Assembly (NCBI GenBank): GCA_012931725.1 | Contig: WHSA01001115.1 | Span: 1,365,779-1,429,778 of the forward strand | Direction: 5' to 3' | Origin: Litsea cubeba | Taxonomy: Eukaryota > Streptophyta > Magnoliopsida > Laurales > Lauraceae | DNA: 64,000 bases | Part shown: positions 23,501-35,000 of the stretch, one piece after another | How the letters are laid out: every line of letters starts with the position of its first letter | How positions within the stretch are numbered: position 1 is the stretch's first letter | The notes under the pieces: model-generated | Databases searched by the model: none | The model's input: the letters and a program-made list of their open reading frames with translations, nothing else | What the model was told of the DNA's origin: nothing | Position numbers and translations under genes: made by a program

Positions 23501-24614
23501 CTCCTTATATGGCCTTAAACAGGCGCCTCGGGCCTGGTTCGACAAGTTCCGGACCACACTACTTCAGCTTTCTTTTATACAGAGCCCGTATGATCCTTCT
23601 ATGTTCACACTTCATTCATCAAAAGAATCCACAACTCTCCTCGTATATGTTGATGATATAATTATTACTGGACCTCACAGTGATATGATTCAACAGATAC
23701 AGGCCTCTCTGCAAGATAAATTTCATATGAAGGATTTGGGACCTTTGAATTATTTCTTAGGGTTGGAAGTTCATCAATCTAAGAAAGGCTTGTTTCTTCA
23801 TCAGCACAAATATGCTACTGACCTAGTGGATCTCGCCAATCTCGGTCATTCTAGTCCAGTAGACACCCCGTTGGAAGTAAATGCCAAGCTTCGACAGCAA
23901 CACGGCGATCTTCTTTCTGATCCTACATTCTATCGACGTTTGGTTGGTAGTCTTGTCTACTTAACAATTACTCGACCAGATCTCTATTATGCTGTTAATT
24001 TGTTCAGTCAGTTTATGATAGCCCCGCGGCATCATCATTTGGCGGCAGTCAAACGGATTATTCGATATATCCTTTGTACCTCTACCCGTGGATTATTTTT
24101 TCCAGTTGGCACATCACTTACGCTCACTGCTTATTCTGACGCAGATTGGGCCGGATGTCCGGACATGCGCCGCTCTACCACAGGATGGTGTGTTTACTTG
24201 GGGGAAGCATTGATCTCTTGGAAATGTAAAAAGTAAGATAAAGTCTCCAAATCTTCCACCGAATCAGAATATCGGGCCAAGTCTTCCACTTGTTCTGAGA
24301 TCCTATGGCTACGTGGGTTGCTCTCCGAGCTCGGATTCTCCCAGCATCAACCTACTCCTCTTCATGCTGACAACACAAGTGCCATTCGGATCACTGAAAA
24401 TCCTGTGTTTCATGAGCGGACCAAGCATATTGAAGTGGACTGTCACTTCATTCGGGATGAGTATGATCGTAAAGTCATTACTCTTCCTCATATTTCCACT
24501 GAGTTCCAGCTTGCTGATATCTTCACCAAGGGTCTTCCACGGCCGCGTCATGAATTCCTAGTTCGCAAATTGTTGCTCGTTGATTCTCCGCATCAATTTG
24601 AGGGGGGGTGTTAA
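20503..24614 (+). pseudogene. Copia-2 gag-pol, multiply disrupted
   Basis: The start is ATG 20503, MEKGDIKLIKFNGKNY. Lesions seen: a shift and stop in gag near 20680-20710; TAG at 21190 just before the zinc knuckles (CFCCHKLGHVSIQC, CSYCKTKGHVLPEC); TAG near 21625 after protease; TAA near 22043; TGA near 22178; a nine-G run near 22289 shifting integrase; and TAA at 24234 within RNase H after ISWKCKK. The protease active-site triplet DSG reads DLG (WYIDLGASNH). RT from 22155 to 24236 is open and keeps LVYVDDIIITG. RNase H continues to the LTR (HADNTSAIRITENPVFHERT). It encodes no functional polyprotein. Confidence 0.95.
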
Positions 24615-24919
24615 AGTATAAAGGCCCAACCCACTTGTATGATAATAGGCCCAGCTCACTAGGCCCATCCCTTGTATTTATGGGATCTAGTCAGAGAGAT
24701 AAGATTGTATATTCTAGGATAAGATTGTATATTCTAGGATATAGTTTTCTGTTTTAGAGATCTAATTAGATCTTTAATTTCATGATTTATAGCAACTTGT
24801 AGCCTAATCTTAGGATTGTAATATCTATATAAAGAAGAGTAAATCAAAGGATACGGCAAAGCATTTTGGAGAACATTTTCTCAATATTCATTCTCTACTA
24901 CATTTGTGAAAGACTATCA
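24609..24919 (+). repeat. Copia-2 3' LTR
   Basis: 311 bp, tgttaaag...actatca, followed by the duplicated agtgt. Differences from the 5' copy include ccgag/cagag, tgtctattt/tgtatattc and ctaac/cta. Confidence 0.95.
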
Positions 24920-27079
24920 AGTGTCACATAGGCGAGTACCAAATTTTGATTTGGAGTGGGGCACATATGTAAACCCGATTATGTGGGACTAGTATTATAT
25001 CAAAACAATTAGTGTATATAGTTCTATGATAATTATATTGCATGCATAATGAATGTAAAAGAACTATTGAACACTTCCTATTGATTCGCTTTCATATATG
25101 AATACTACTTGAGACAGTGGCATGTTATTTGAAACATCAGTAAGGACCTTACTCTGGACATTGATCTAATTGTGAATTCTTTCTGGGCATGGAGTGATAA
25201 GGTGGACAGGGATTGAATCGGTAACTATTGAACAAATCTCCTAAGGGAGAATTTGATTGACTTATGAAAAGGACTTCCTCATTGGAAGGGACTGAAACAC
25301 TGAAACTCTCATAATAGAATTCTATTGAATTATACGGACCCATATCTGGGAATACTGAATATACCAATGTTAAGGGATGTATATGAAATCTCATAGAACC
25401 ATAATTAACGCTATAGGATATTTGTTATTATTTCACGATTTCCTCTTATTAGTTTGTATTGGTTTCCGATATTAAGTAACTTGTGTATTTTAAATATTGC
25501 TCACCAGTTTTTCTGATAAGTGGTTTGCCCCACTTCAGGTACGGGTCATTTGGGGGAGTTTGGCAATGAAGGAGAACAGCCTTTGAATTTCAATCTGCGT
25601 GGCTGATGAGCGAGCGTCAATCGTATTGAACAATAAAATTTGAATTTTAGAGTTTGATTATTTCTTTGAATAATGTTGAACTTGGTTTTCTCAAGAAACA
25701 GGAATTTTATATTTTGGGACTTCTTGTTATTGCCCATTTGGTTAAATTAATCTCTTAAATAAATTAGAAATATTGCTCAATTCTTTGACATACTTGATTT
25801 ATGTGGTGATTATGATTTTACTCATATTATTGTCCCGGAATCTGATGAGCTCCAGGTTTCGGGGCGTTACAAAACCCTTGATTGAACCCTAGGAACTGTT
25901 TTGCTCACCTGTTGTACTCCATCCATCTATGGAGGATTTGAATTGGCCGAACATTATAAAGCGGCTGGCCTTGGTCGACTTCTTTGTTCACCTTCATGGT
26001 ATATTATTTCATTAAGAGATCCTTTGTAATTAGTGATGCTTTGTGTTTAGATTCTTTGTGGTCAGAATTTCTGGGCATAGTAATCTATGTTGGAACTAGT
26101 GACAATTGCTGGTCATTGATTGAAACTCTAAGTTTAGGGTTTTGGAGTTGACTTAACCACTAGACATCTTTGGCAATGATTGTAGGTGTTTTCTATGATG
26201 CCCAAATTGCATAATATTGAGAAGTTGATGTCTGGTTTCATGAATGTAAATCAGTCCCTAGGTAACCAGACTGTGACCTTTCTCTTTGATTAATTGAACT
26301 AAGTAGAACGAAAGCATGCTTTGGCTGAACCCAATTTGGGAATGGGCCTTGACCAATTGCATTGGAACCCTTGTTCCGAGTTGGTTTTGGCATAGTAGGA
26401 ATTATGCAGTGGTAATTATGCAGTGGTCCTGATTGGTGATTGTCTACTTCTTTTATGTGGTTACCAATTTTCAACTTGATTTTACCCCTCTACTGTTGAC
26501 ATTAGACTAGAGTTGTAATCTAAGTCGCAAGCATCTCATGAACCTCACTTAACTTGCCGTGCATAAACACTAGTTTTTAAGTTCTGAACATCATGGATTC
26601 TTGACTGGTCGAACCTTTGATTTGGGCTTTTCCTGTGTTGGCCAAACCTCATAGGGATGTTGAGATTGTTGAATGCTCATTCTTTCTTCTTCTTCTTTTT
26701 CCATGTGAATGTTTATGGAGTTTATGATTGAAATATGGATCTTTGCTGTTGAAAGCCTGCAATATTAAATGCTGAATGATCTCTGTGTAATCATTATTGC
26801 TAAATTATGAGCAATATAAAGTAAGGTCCATGTCTTGGCTGAATGATGTAGGGACCTGATTCCTGATTTAATACTGTATTGTTTTACATAAATTCAGTCT
26901 GATCTAAGGTATGTATAAATCTGATTTTTGAAGGACATGAGAGATGACTGAATTTTACATCTATAGTGGGATGGATACATGTTCACCCACATGCACATTG
27001 GACACCAATACCAAAACGGATGGGGGCAGATCAAAATCCGAAATTTATGCGTGGGGCTGATTGCATAAGCCAACTTGGT

Positions 27080-27210
27080 TATAGATGTGCAGTTGGATAA
27101 AGAGTGAAATTTGAATTTAATTGGGTTATAGATGTGCAGTTGGATAAGAGTGAAATCTGAATTTAATTGGATTCTAGATGTGCAGTTAGATAAAGAGTGA
27201 AATTTGAATT
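27080..27210. repeat. Three imperfect tandem units
   Basis: The phrase '(g/c)tagatgtgcagttgga' followed by 'taa(a)gagtgaaat(t/c)tgaatt' repeats about every 50-55 bp starting near 27081, 27127 and 27174. Confidence 0.75.
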
Positions 27211-27340
27211 CAAAGTGCAATGTGCAATTCAAAGATCGTGGAGTGCTGTGTAATATCCAAAAACTTTGAATAGCCTGGAATTTACCCTCAGGCACCCTAG
27301 ACCACTAAGTATGGTACAAAGGCCCTGTGTGAATGATATT

Positions 27341-27462
27341 GTCTGACTTAGGTCAGCCTCGTGATGCTAATAATGTCTGACGCATGTCAGCCTCACGAGA
27401 AAGATGATTGTCTGACTTCAAGTCAGCCTCAGGACTATGTGGTCTGACACTGGGTCAGCCTC
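27341..27462. repeat. Short tandem array with internal TGAC/GTCA dyads
   Basis: Four units with a period near 34 bp, each of the form (g)tctgac-N4/5-gtcagcctc (about 27342, 27377, 27410 and 27441). The tgac...gtca halves are inverted repeats around a 3-5 base loop. It occupies the same part of the LTR as the 36-bp array in the other gypsy family. Confidence 0.8.
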
Positions 27463-27592
27463 AGGTGAACTAAATATCTTTGGTACTGCCTGGAGTGTTG
27501 GCCTTGTTGGCCACCTCGAGATTCTGCATAAAAGTGTTAAAGAAGGTACCCTGTTGATCCTGTACCTTCGAGTACTTAATCGTCGTTGGCAT

Positions 27593-28067
27593 CAATGTTA
27601 CCAGAAACGCGGTTCGTTTCGATACGGGGTACGGGTACGGGGTACGGTACTTAGGGTGGGATGCGGTACGTTGGGGTAGGCATCATCGGTACGGTATTTG
27701 GAGTCATAATTCGCTGTATTATGTTTTTACGAGACGTTAATATATATATCTGTGTGTATGTGTGAAGATAAATAATTGTAAACATAAACATCATTGTCAT
27801 TCACGAAGTACTTGCTCTCTCATAAGGAGGCTTGTAGCCTACAGGTCCCTTGTACGGAGAGATATGATTGCAACGACTAATAAGGTTAGTATTACATATT
27901 TGTACTTTCTATTCTCTACTGTTTTTTTTTTTTTTTTATTTCTTGATCTTGTTACATAACAATGGGGGATGCTTAGATTAGTGTTTCGATTCGCGAACGT
28001 ACCCTAAAAGGGTACGGGCGAACTGATATGGGAAACGCAAGGGGTGGGGGCGAATCTGGCAACTCTG
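27593..28067. mobile_element. Probable hAT-type MITE (475 bp)
   Basis: Candidate ends are CAATGTTACCAGAAACGC on the left and CAGAGTTGCCAGATTCGC read inward from the right, 12 of 18 matching. The flanks gttggcat (27585-27592) and gttgacat (28068-28075) form an 8-bp duplication with one mismatch. The interior has 'ggtacgg' repeats at the left and a poly-T tract at 27922-27937. No coding capacity. Confidence 0.6.
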
Positions 28068-28079
28068 GTTGACATGTGC

Positions 28080-29316
28080 CAAGGATGAAAATAGCGGTAG
28101 TGGCAGGCATAGTGGCCCACCGCCAAAACGCTACGAAGCGAGCGCTACGTAGCATAGCGGAGATACGTAGCGGTGTAGTGGCGTGTTTTGAAAAAAAATC
28201 GTCAAAAAAATCTGAAAAAATTCTAAAAAATCCAGAATATTGAAAAATGAGAAAATGTGTTCTTTTTTGCAAAAGTAACTAAGATAAAGGGCCGTAGCAG
28301 TCCCTTCATTGTATGAGGACCTGCATTGCTAACGCTGTAAATAGAGTGAACAATAGGAGTTAGGTCGTAGGAATTCGATAGCAAACAATAAGAATGAACT
28401 TTGGTGGTAAATGACCCATTTTTTAGGGCCCTATTTCCTATTAATTAGAGTGAACTTTGGTTGGGCCCTATGTCCTATTACAGTAGCCTATGTTTAATTA
28501 GTGTGAAATTTGGCTACGCTTTATTTTAAATAGGTTTGAAAGTTGGTTATAACACTATTCCCAATTAGAGTGAAATTTGACTAAGGTGAAATTTTCAATT
28601 AAGTAATATTTAACTACGATATGACTTTTTTATTTTAACGTTGATGTCTCATTGTGGAGCCCACCAATGGTTACATCAGGTTCTTCAATTTTTATTGTGT
28701 TGGATGTCCGCATTTAATTTTTTGAATTTTTTTTTTAGTGAATGGATTTTACATTTAATTTTTTGAATGTATTATTTTTTGGTGGATGGGTTTTTAATGG
28801 TTTTTGAATGGCCCATGTAATTTTCATTTCATTTGTGCCCTTCATAAGGTGGGCCCATCGTGGGCCCCTGGATTACCTGATGATAGAAAAGAAGAGGGGC
28901 AGCCCGATAAGGGCATTTGCTGCCCTAGCTTCATCTTAAATAGAAAGAGGGAAACAAAAGAGAAAGGAGGGAAAGAGGAGGAGAAGCCGCCGCCGATGCT
29001 GCTTGCTGCCCGCAACGCTGCTGCTGTGCTTCTGCTGGTGCCTCCACGCATCAGGTATGTCCTCTGCAACTCATCTTTTTTTTTTCTTTTTTCCTTTCTA
29101 CCTATGTCTCCTTTTTTTTTTTTTTCCTTTTTCTGTTGTTTGTTCAATCAGTGATTCAGTGGAGCAAACGAAGGGGGGAGGGGGGTTAACCTAGACCGCA
29201 ATGTAGCGGCCACTACGGCAATGTATCGATCGTAGAGGCCGCTATGGGTGCGATAACCGATATTTCCAATTTATATTTCCAATATATCGGCCGCTGCGTA
29301 GATATTTTCATCCATG
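28080..29316. mobile_element. Non-autonomous hAT derivative of the 44021-55056 element
   Basis: Terminal repeats: CAAGGATGAAAATAGCGG at the left, and the right end reads ...gatattttcatccatg. Flanks acatgtgc (28072-28079) and gcctgtgc (29317-29324) match at 6 of 8. The first 200 bp are the reverse complement of the last 200 bp of the autonomous hAT (54860-55056), including 'tctggattttct' and 'tttttcagattttt' blocks. It is therefore a deletion derivative in the opposite orientation. No transposase remains. Subterminal motifs are of the 'gtagcgg/ccgctac' type. Confidence 0.8.
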
Positions 29317-29864
29317 GCCTGTGCTACATGGTGGCAAAGAGAGTGTGTTGAGATGAGACCCTGACTGGTGGTGTGGACCATAATCAGGATATTGTAATTG
29401 CATGTGTCTCTTATGTGGATGAACCTATTTAATTGAGTTGTGCTTTATATTCTTATGATGTTTATGTCTACAAATGGAGTTGTATGTTTATTCACTCAGT
29501 TTCCACTGACTCCTGGATTACCCCTTCCAGGAAACCAGAACTTAGAGACCAAAGAATATAGTGAGTACCAGGACATAGGCTTTGGCATGCGTACTTGAGA
29601 GGATAGGATCAACTAGAAGATTGAAGTTATTGATTTAGTTTAGTTCAGTTAAATTTACTTAAAGTTTGTAATGGTTTATTTTTATTCCAAGGTAGTAAAT
29701 TGTTTTGATGAGTAAAAGGTGGATTTTTACTTTAATACTAGTTCAAGTTATTTAGTAGGAAATGCCTAATGCCTTATGTGAACCTATTTGATTTATGCAT
29801 GGTCAATGTTGCCTATTAGTCACCACCCGCAATCCGACGGGGACCCGGAATTCTGGTAGTAACA

Positions 29865-30488
29865 ATATTTTACCAGAGTCTTACAGCCATACGAGCTACA
29901 AGGAAAAAAGAACGTTCTTCTACAAAAATAAATATATATAAAAAAAAAAAAAACTAACCGCGCAGTGTCCAATTTTCAGACCATTTTTCCTGAATTTTAA
30001 AAACAGGGCATTGTATCAATCAACAGAAATATGAATTTCTCAGTCATCTGCCTGCGTTGAACACTATAATGGCAGACAAATTTGAGATATTGCCAATCTG
30101 ATTCAACAGGAAAAACTATTTCTCTTCGGAATTTCAATTCCGAATGTCTTTTTACTAGGTATTCAAATAAATAAACTCAGAAACAACTCCACAATCAGCT
30201 AAACAAACTTGATTTGCCGCACAAGTGGGATGAAAGTATATTTCAGGCTGCACAATTTTATCTAGTTAAGCAAATGGCAAGGTGACAAATGCAGCTTTGG
30301 TCAATGACCAAACACAGTCAACTTTTCAAATAGTCAGAGAACCATAACATGACTGCTCGGGTCAAACTCAACTAAATAGCCAGTTTTTTAAGAAAGTAGA
30401 GTATGGCAACATTGATATTTGCATACCAGATTTGTATTTCTAGATATGAACCGAAAGAGAAAAAAAAATTTGTATGGACCACCCTTAC
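29865..30488 (-). other. Intron of the VAL-like gene (after the PPVFG exon)
   Basis: AT-rich sequence with no coding similarity. I read the minus strand for a CW-type zinc-finger exon, expected next in VAL genes, and did not find one. The intron opens with the donor gtaagg at 30488-30483 and continues left through the gypsy complex. Confidence 0.65.
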
Positions 30489-30538
30489 CCAGATAGCTGG
30501 GATGTGAAAATTGTTTTCTTCCCAAAAACTGGAGGTTC
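30489..30538 (-). CDS. VAL: VAL-like B3 repressor gene: 50-bp PPVFG exon
   Basis: On the minus strand the acceptor ...cttctgttgctatcgtgcag is followed by an exon reading EPPVFGKKTIFTSQLSG and then the donor gtaagg. EPPVFGK(R/K)(T/S)IF is a conserved segment of plant VAL (VP1/ABI3-LIKE, HSI2 family) proteins, lying directly after the TWEEAQDLL...EEYE segment. That segment is exactly what the exon at 62081-61659 ends with, and the phases agree (0 at the start, two bases over at the end). In known VAL proteins the next exon carries the CW zinc finger. VAL proteins act in the nucleus, binding RY-type elements and recruiting repressive chromatin complexes to silence seed-maturation genes. The exon is small, but its motif and splice sites make the call strong. 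Confidence 0.85.
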
Positions 30539-31645
30539 CTGCACGATAGCAACAGAAGGATTTCGTAAAATTTGCTGAATAATGTAAACATGGAATTTGT
30601 AAAACTCGCACCCACCAGCATGCAATCTCAACATCATTTAATAATTAGAAATGAGCAAAAACTAAAAAATATATCAAGAACAATCTTCACCATTCCAAGA
30701 AAAAAAAAACAAATATCAAGAACAGGCCTCTAAATACAGCCCAACATGCCATTATCTCGCATTCTGATATTTTCTGCTACAATCAGAAGGCCCTTGATGT
30801 GGATTGCGGGGATGAATAGATGGACTACATAGCGGCTCAGGCCGTGGGGTTCATATAGAGTTATGATTGGGACAAAGGACCGGGACCCATGTTTAGGTCA
30901 AGACCAGAAAATAAAGGGGATGCAGCAGTTTATCACTCTTTTTCTTATTTATTTATTTCAGTTGTTAGATTCAGTTATGTCATTTATGTCTGTATTTGGT
31001 TCAGCAATGTATCAGATTCAGTTATGTACTTTCAGTTATTAGCCGTAAAAAAAATACTCAAGAAGACCTATGCCATTTGTAATAGCATTACTGGAAATTG
31101 ACAGAATCTGGAACTACGTTTTCTGCAAGTTGCACAATTCAGAAAATTGCTAAGACAGAATGTTTCCTTCTTGTTAACATCATTCTCGATTTCCCTTCAA
31201 CGGGATTTGTATTACACTGATAATGGTGACTTGTCTAACACTATGTTAATGGTGACTGTTATGGCCGGACAGCATGTTTGAAACACTTTAACTGCCTGTT
31301 TCTGCAAAAAAAATTGTTGTCAAACAGTGTAGAAAAGGGTATGGAAGTCATCTTTATCTGCATCAGGTCGGTATTAAAGCCTGCTTGTCCAACCATTTGT
31401 TGAAATACAGTCCTTTTTTTCTAGAGTGGTGAATCGCAGAGGAAGAGGAAGAGGCTGCGTCACAGCTGACGGCCAGCCAGGTTCAACCGGAAGACCTCCA
31501 AGGGTACTTGGATACAATAGATGGAAAACTAGATTGGTGGAATAGCAACTAAAGGCAATAACACAGCAATTTTCTCATCGAGAAACAAGGCCATCACCTT
31601 TGAATCCCAGTCGAGAAGTGGAAAAGGAAGACAGAAACTTCAATC
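30539..31645. other. Unique intronic sequence, no gene seen
   Basis: AT-rich, with short frames only. A plus-strand stretch near 31430-31545 (reading NRRGRGRGCVTADGQPGSTG) looks protein-like, but I do not recognise it, and a stop follows soon after RLVE. It may be a transposon fragment. Confidence 0.45.
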
Positions 31646-32074
31646 CATGGTTTAAGATTTCTGTTGATATGTACCAGTATCAGTTGAGACTGAACTCGTA
31701 TTTTATGACTTATAAACCTCAGCTCATATCACCAAAATTCCCCAGAATATCAGTTTCCTCAGCCGATATTTTCAAAATAACTGCCTCAGTCCCATATCGC
31801 CAAAAATTACCCAAAATATAAGTCATCTGAGCTGATATTTTCAAAATATTGGCCAAAATATCGGGTCTTGCCCAATAGTTACAAGACATCACAAAAATCC
31901 CTTCTTTCCCTCTATATTCCCCCTCTTCACTTTTACAAATGGCTGAAAATAAGAGAAAGGGCCTCTGAGTTGCAGGGAATAAGAGAGAGAGAGAGGACTT
32001 TAATTGTGTATATTAGGAAAATTCATGTGGTCTCAAGTGATCAATCTAATAGTGGACCTAAAATGGGTCCTGAC

Positions 32075-35000
32075 CATAGTACCTGATTCGCAGTTCGACC
32101 AATTCGGATTCGAATTCACAGTTCGCAATTCGACAGTTACTCAAATTTGAAAATTCGATGGGCTAGGCTGAGTTAATTCGGTTTTCAATTCGCTCGATTC
32201 ACAATTCAAGTTCGATGAATTCCCTAAGTTAATTCGAATATATAATTCGATATAGTTCGATATGATTCGTATGTCCATTCAATATATGCATAACTATTTT
32301 TTTTTTTAGTCATTTGATGCTTTAATAAGTATGAGCAAATAAACGATTAAAAACATTAAATCAATAAACTAGGAGCAAATAAATGTTTAAAAACAATCCA
32401 TAACTTTTTTCTATTATTAATCAATAAACTTCAATCATTTAACTATCCATATAAAATAAATTAAATCCTAAACACCAAATAAAAATGATATAAAATATCA
32501 AACACCAAAACATAAATAAAAAGTAACGTAAATAAAAATTCATAAGAAATAGGAGTATGAAATAAAAGTCTTCATTTCCAATGCTTTTTCCCTCTGTCAT
32601 GAGAAGATGGCAAACTGCATCCGTATGATGAAATACTTCTTTGTCTACTAGGTGGACGTGATTGTAAAGAGGATTGGGTGACTGCAACATATGATGTACC
32701 ACTTAGTCGCGACTCCACTCTGCTCTCATTACGATTTTGAAGTTGAGGCTCCTCATCATTGTCTAGTGTTTTCCACCTTAGGTCTTCTAAATGTGCACTT
32801 GAATCATCAATGACATCTGGCTCGGGATCAATGTCCCATTTTCTGAATGGTCCTTCATTATATCCCTCCTACATGTGTGATAAAAGGCGAAGATTTGAAT
32901 GAATAAAGACAAGTTTATCTGCACGTTTTGCGTTAAGCCTGTTTCTTTTGACATTATGGATAAATGAATATGTACTCCAATTCCTCTCTGCAAACGATGA
33001 GCTAACAGGTTGTGCAAGAACTTTTATAGCTATCGCTGCTAGCTCTGGCGTCTCATATCCATATGTTGATCACCATTTTATTGGTGACATAGTGACTGCA
33101 TCCACCTTTGCCGCAGGAAGCCCAAAAATACCATCTTTAGAATGAAATATGGCGTATTGAGCCCTCAACTTAGCCTCAGCTTCAATGTCCTATTGAAAAA
33201 ACAAATTGCAAATTATTGAATGTGTTAGGTACATATTAAAAATGTAATAAATAAAATATCTATAAAAATCTAAATTGAAGATTCTTACGTTAGTTAGTCT
33301 TTCAAATGCTTCCATCACTCCCGTTATAACCTCCTTATCTTGATTTGGGGGCTTTCTTTTCTCACCACCAGGTGCTAATTTAGTAAGATATGATGAATCA
33401 TAAAACCGAGGTGTGAGTACAAATCCAAGACGATGTAATGGGCTATGCATCATTTTCCACCTTTTATTACAATATTTTCCATCATCTCATAAATCTCCTT
33501 AAATTTTGCACAACCATTGAGAATATCTTTTATCTCACCAAGCATATTGTCCATTCCTTCATATACCTCCCCCATCAATGGTCCATCTTGATCACAAAAT
33601 TTAATCATTTTGAAAATGGGTTTGGTAATTTTTAACATTTGCCTCACATTTGTCCAAAATGTATCATCATCACTGGTCACCCATCGCTTTATGTTTTCTG
33701 CTATTTCTTGCATTTTTTCATCGCCATGTTTTGCCCATTCTTTCCAATCATCAAGAACAACTGTAGATTTAAGGGCTTGTCTCACATCTAAGAGTCACTT
33801 CATCATAACATAATATGAAGCAAATCGAGTCTTCGCAACTTTTAGAAGTTTTAATCGAGAATGACTTCTAAATATTGCCAATGCATGTGTATGATTGATA
33901 ATATATGTCACAATTGTCTTGCACATGGTATAAAATTCTTCATATGATGGCCACTGCTTTGACAAATCTTTAAAGATCAAATTAACTGTGTGACAAGCGC
34001 AAGGAGATATGACTATAAACCTTTTCGACTTCCTTACCTGCCAGCTTGCAATTGGCTGCATTGTCTGTGATTATTTGAACAATATTAGATCGACCTACCT
34101 CCTCAATTGCATCTATCAATAAGGATTTTATATAAGATCCAGTCTTTTCAACACCAGAGCACTCTACCACATACAAGAACATCGCCCCATCCTTATTTGC
34201 TGCAAGCACATTAATCAGTGGCTGATTCTTTACGTTGGTCCATCCATCAGAGATGATAGACACACCATGCATATGCCATGTATCTTTAATTATTGCAATT
34301 TCATTCTCCACTTTTCTTTTCTCCTCATCTAACAAAGATGTTCTAGCCTTTTCAAATGAAGGCGCTTTATATCCTTCAGGCGCTTTATTTACAGCTAAAA
34401 TCATTTCATGAAAAAATGGCGACCGCAATATGTTGAAGGGTACTCCACAAGCACATAACCATCTTACTATTGCACTGTCAACAAAATCTCTTTCTACCTT
34501 CTTAAAGGACTCCATAATTGAGTTCTTTTGCTTAACTTGTTGTAGCGGGAGAAGTGTTGAGTGCTTTAACTGTGAATGAACTCCGGATTTTTTACCCCAT
34601 CAATAATTTCTTGTAATAATTGAGGACCTTTAGGTTGCTTAAGCAATGCTTGACATTGGGTAATATCTGATTTTTTATTTGGCCCAGGCCCAAAAAAGTG
34701 TTGGTGAATTCTTGTGTAGTAACTTTTGAACTCACGCTTACAGTGTGGACAAAGCCATAATTTACCAGTTTTCGCATCCCCCAATATCTTCACTTCATCC
34801 CATAGTGGCTTTCCTTTAAAAAGACTTTCTTTTTCTGAAGGAATATTATTTTGATTATCATCGATATCTTCATCACCCTTCTCATCGATGTCGTGTTCGA
34901 CTTCTTCGTCAATAGAAATGACATTATCATCTTCTTGTTGCTTTCTTTTTCTTTTTCCACTAAACATGATGCTGCATAAATTTCAAGACATTAAGAATAA

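Larger units (their letters stand above)
19536..24919 (+). mobile_element. Copia-2: full-length but decayed Ty1/copia element
   Basis: LTRs at 19536-19846 and 24609-24919 (311 bp each) with duplication agtgt (19531-19535 and 24920-24924). The LTRs differ at about seven or eight sites (roughly 2-3%), so it is older than Copia-1 and Copia-3. The PBS tggtatcagagctt is at 19847; a purine-rich tract (tttgagggggggtg) precedes the 3' LTR. The coding region has several stops and shifts. It is inserted in the solo LTR 9523-25871. Confidence 0.96.
9523..25871 (+). mobile_element. Solo gypsy LTR (about 2.75 kb) split by three insertions
   Basis: It starts tgtaataacctgg and ends ggggcgttaca, flanked by the 5-bp duplication aaacc (9518-9522 and 25872-25876). 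Its own sequence is 9523-9823, 15739-16651, 18949-19535 and 24925-25871, joined across Copia-1, a minus-strand solo LTR and Copia-2, each with its own target-site duplication. No internal domain remains, so it is the product of LTR-LTR recombination. An AGGTGAGT donor-like motif lies at 15853-15860. Confidence 0.9.
25877..27592 (+). other. Part of the outer gypsy LTR, no gene
   Basis: LTR sequence of the element at 8411-29864, resumed after the solo LTR complex. No coding region. A cluster of TGAC/GTCA short inverted repeats lies at 27341-27462, and three imperfect 'agatgtgcagttggataaagagtgaaat' units sit at about 27080-27210. Confidence 0.55.
8411..29864 (+). mobile_element. 5'-truncated Ty3/gypsy element: internal stub plus a long 3' LTR split by nested insertions
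   Basis: At 8435-8475 'gctaaatttggaggaccaaat' plus a purine-rich tract (ggggagggggagggg) matches the 3' end of gypsy pol and its polypurine tract; the same phrase occurs before the LTR of the gypsy at 40841-58060. The LTR begins at about 8476 (tgcaaataccccag) and ends at 29864 (...ttctggtagtaaca). It is interrupted by the solo LTR complex 9523-25871 (duplication aaacc) and hAT elements at 27593-28067 and 28080-29316. Subtracting these leaves an LTR of about 3.3 kb. Everything upstream of the stub is missing. Confidence 0.65.

Noticed and set aside
28804..29154. 116-codon frame inside the non-autonomous hAT
   Set aside because: Low complexity (poly-T derived Phe runs) and no recognised domain; a captured exon is possible but not supported.
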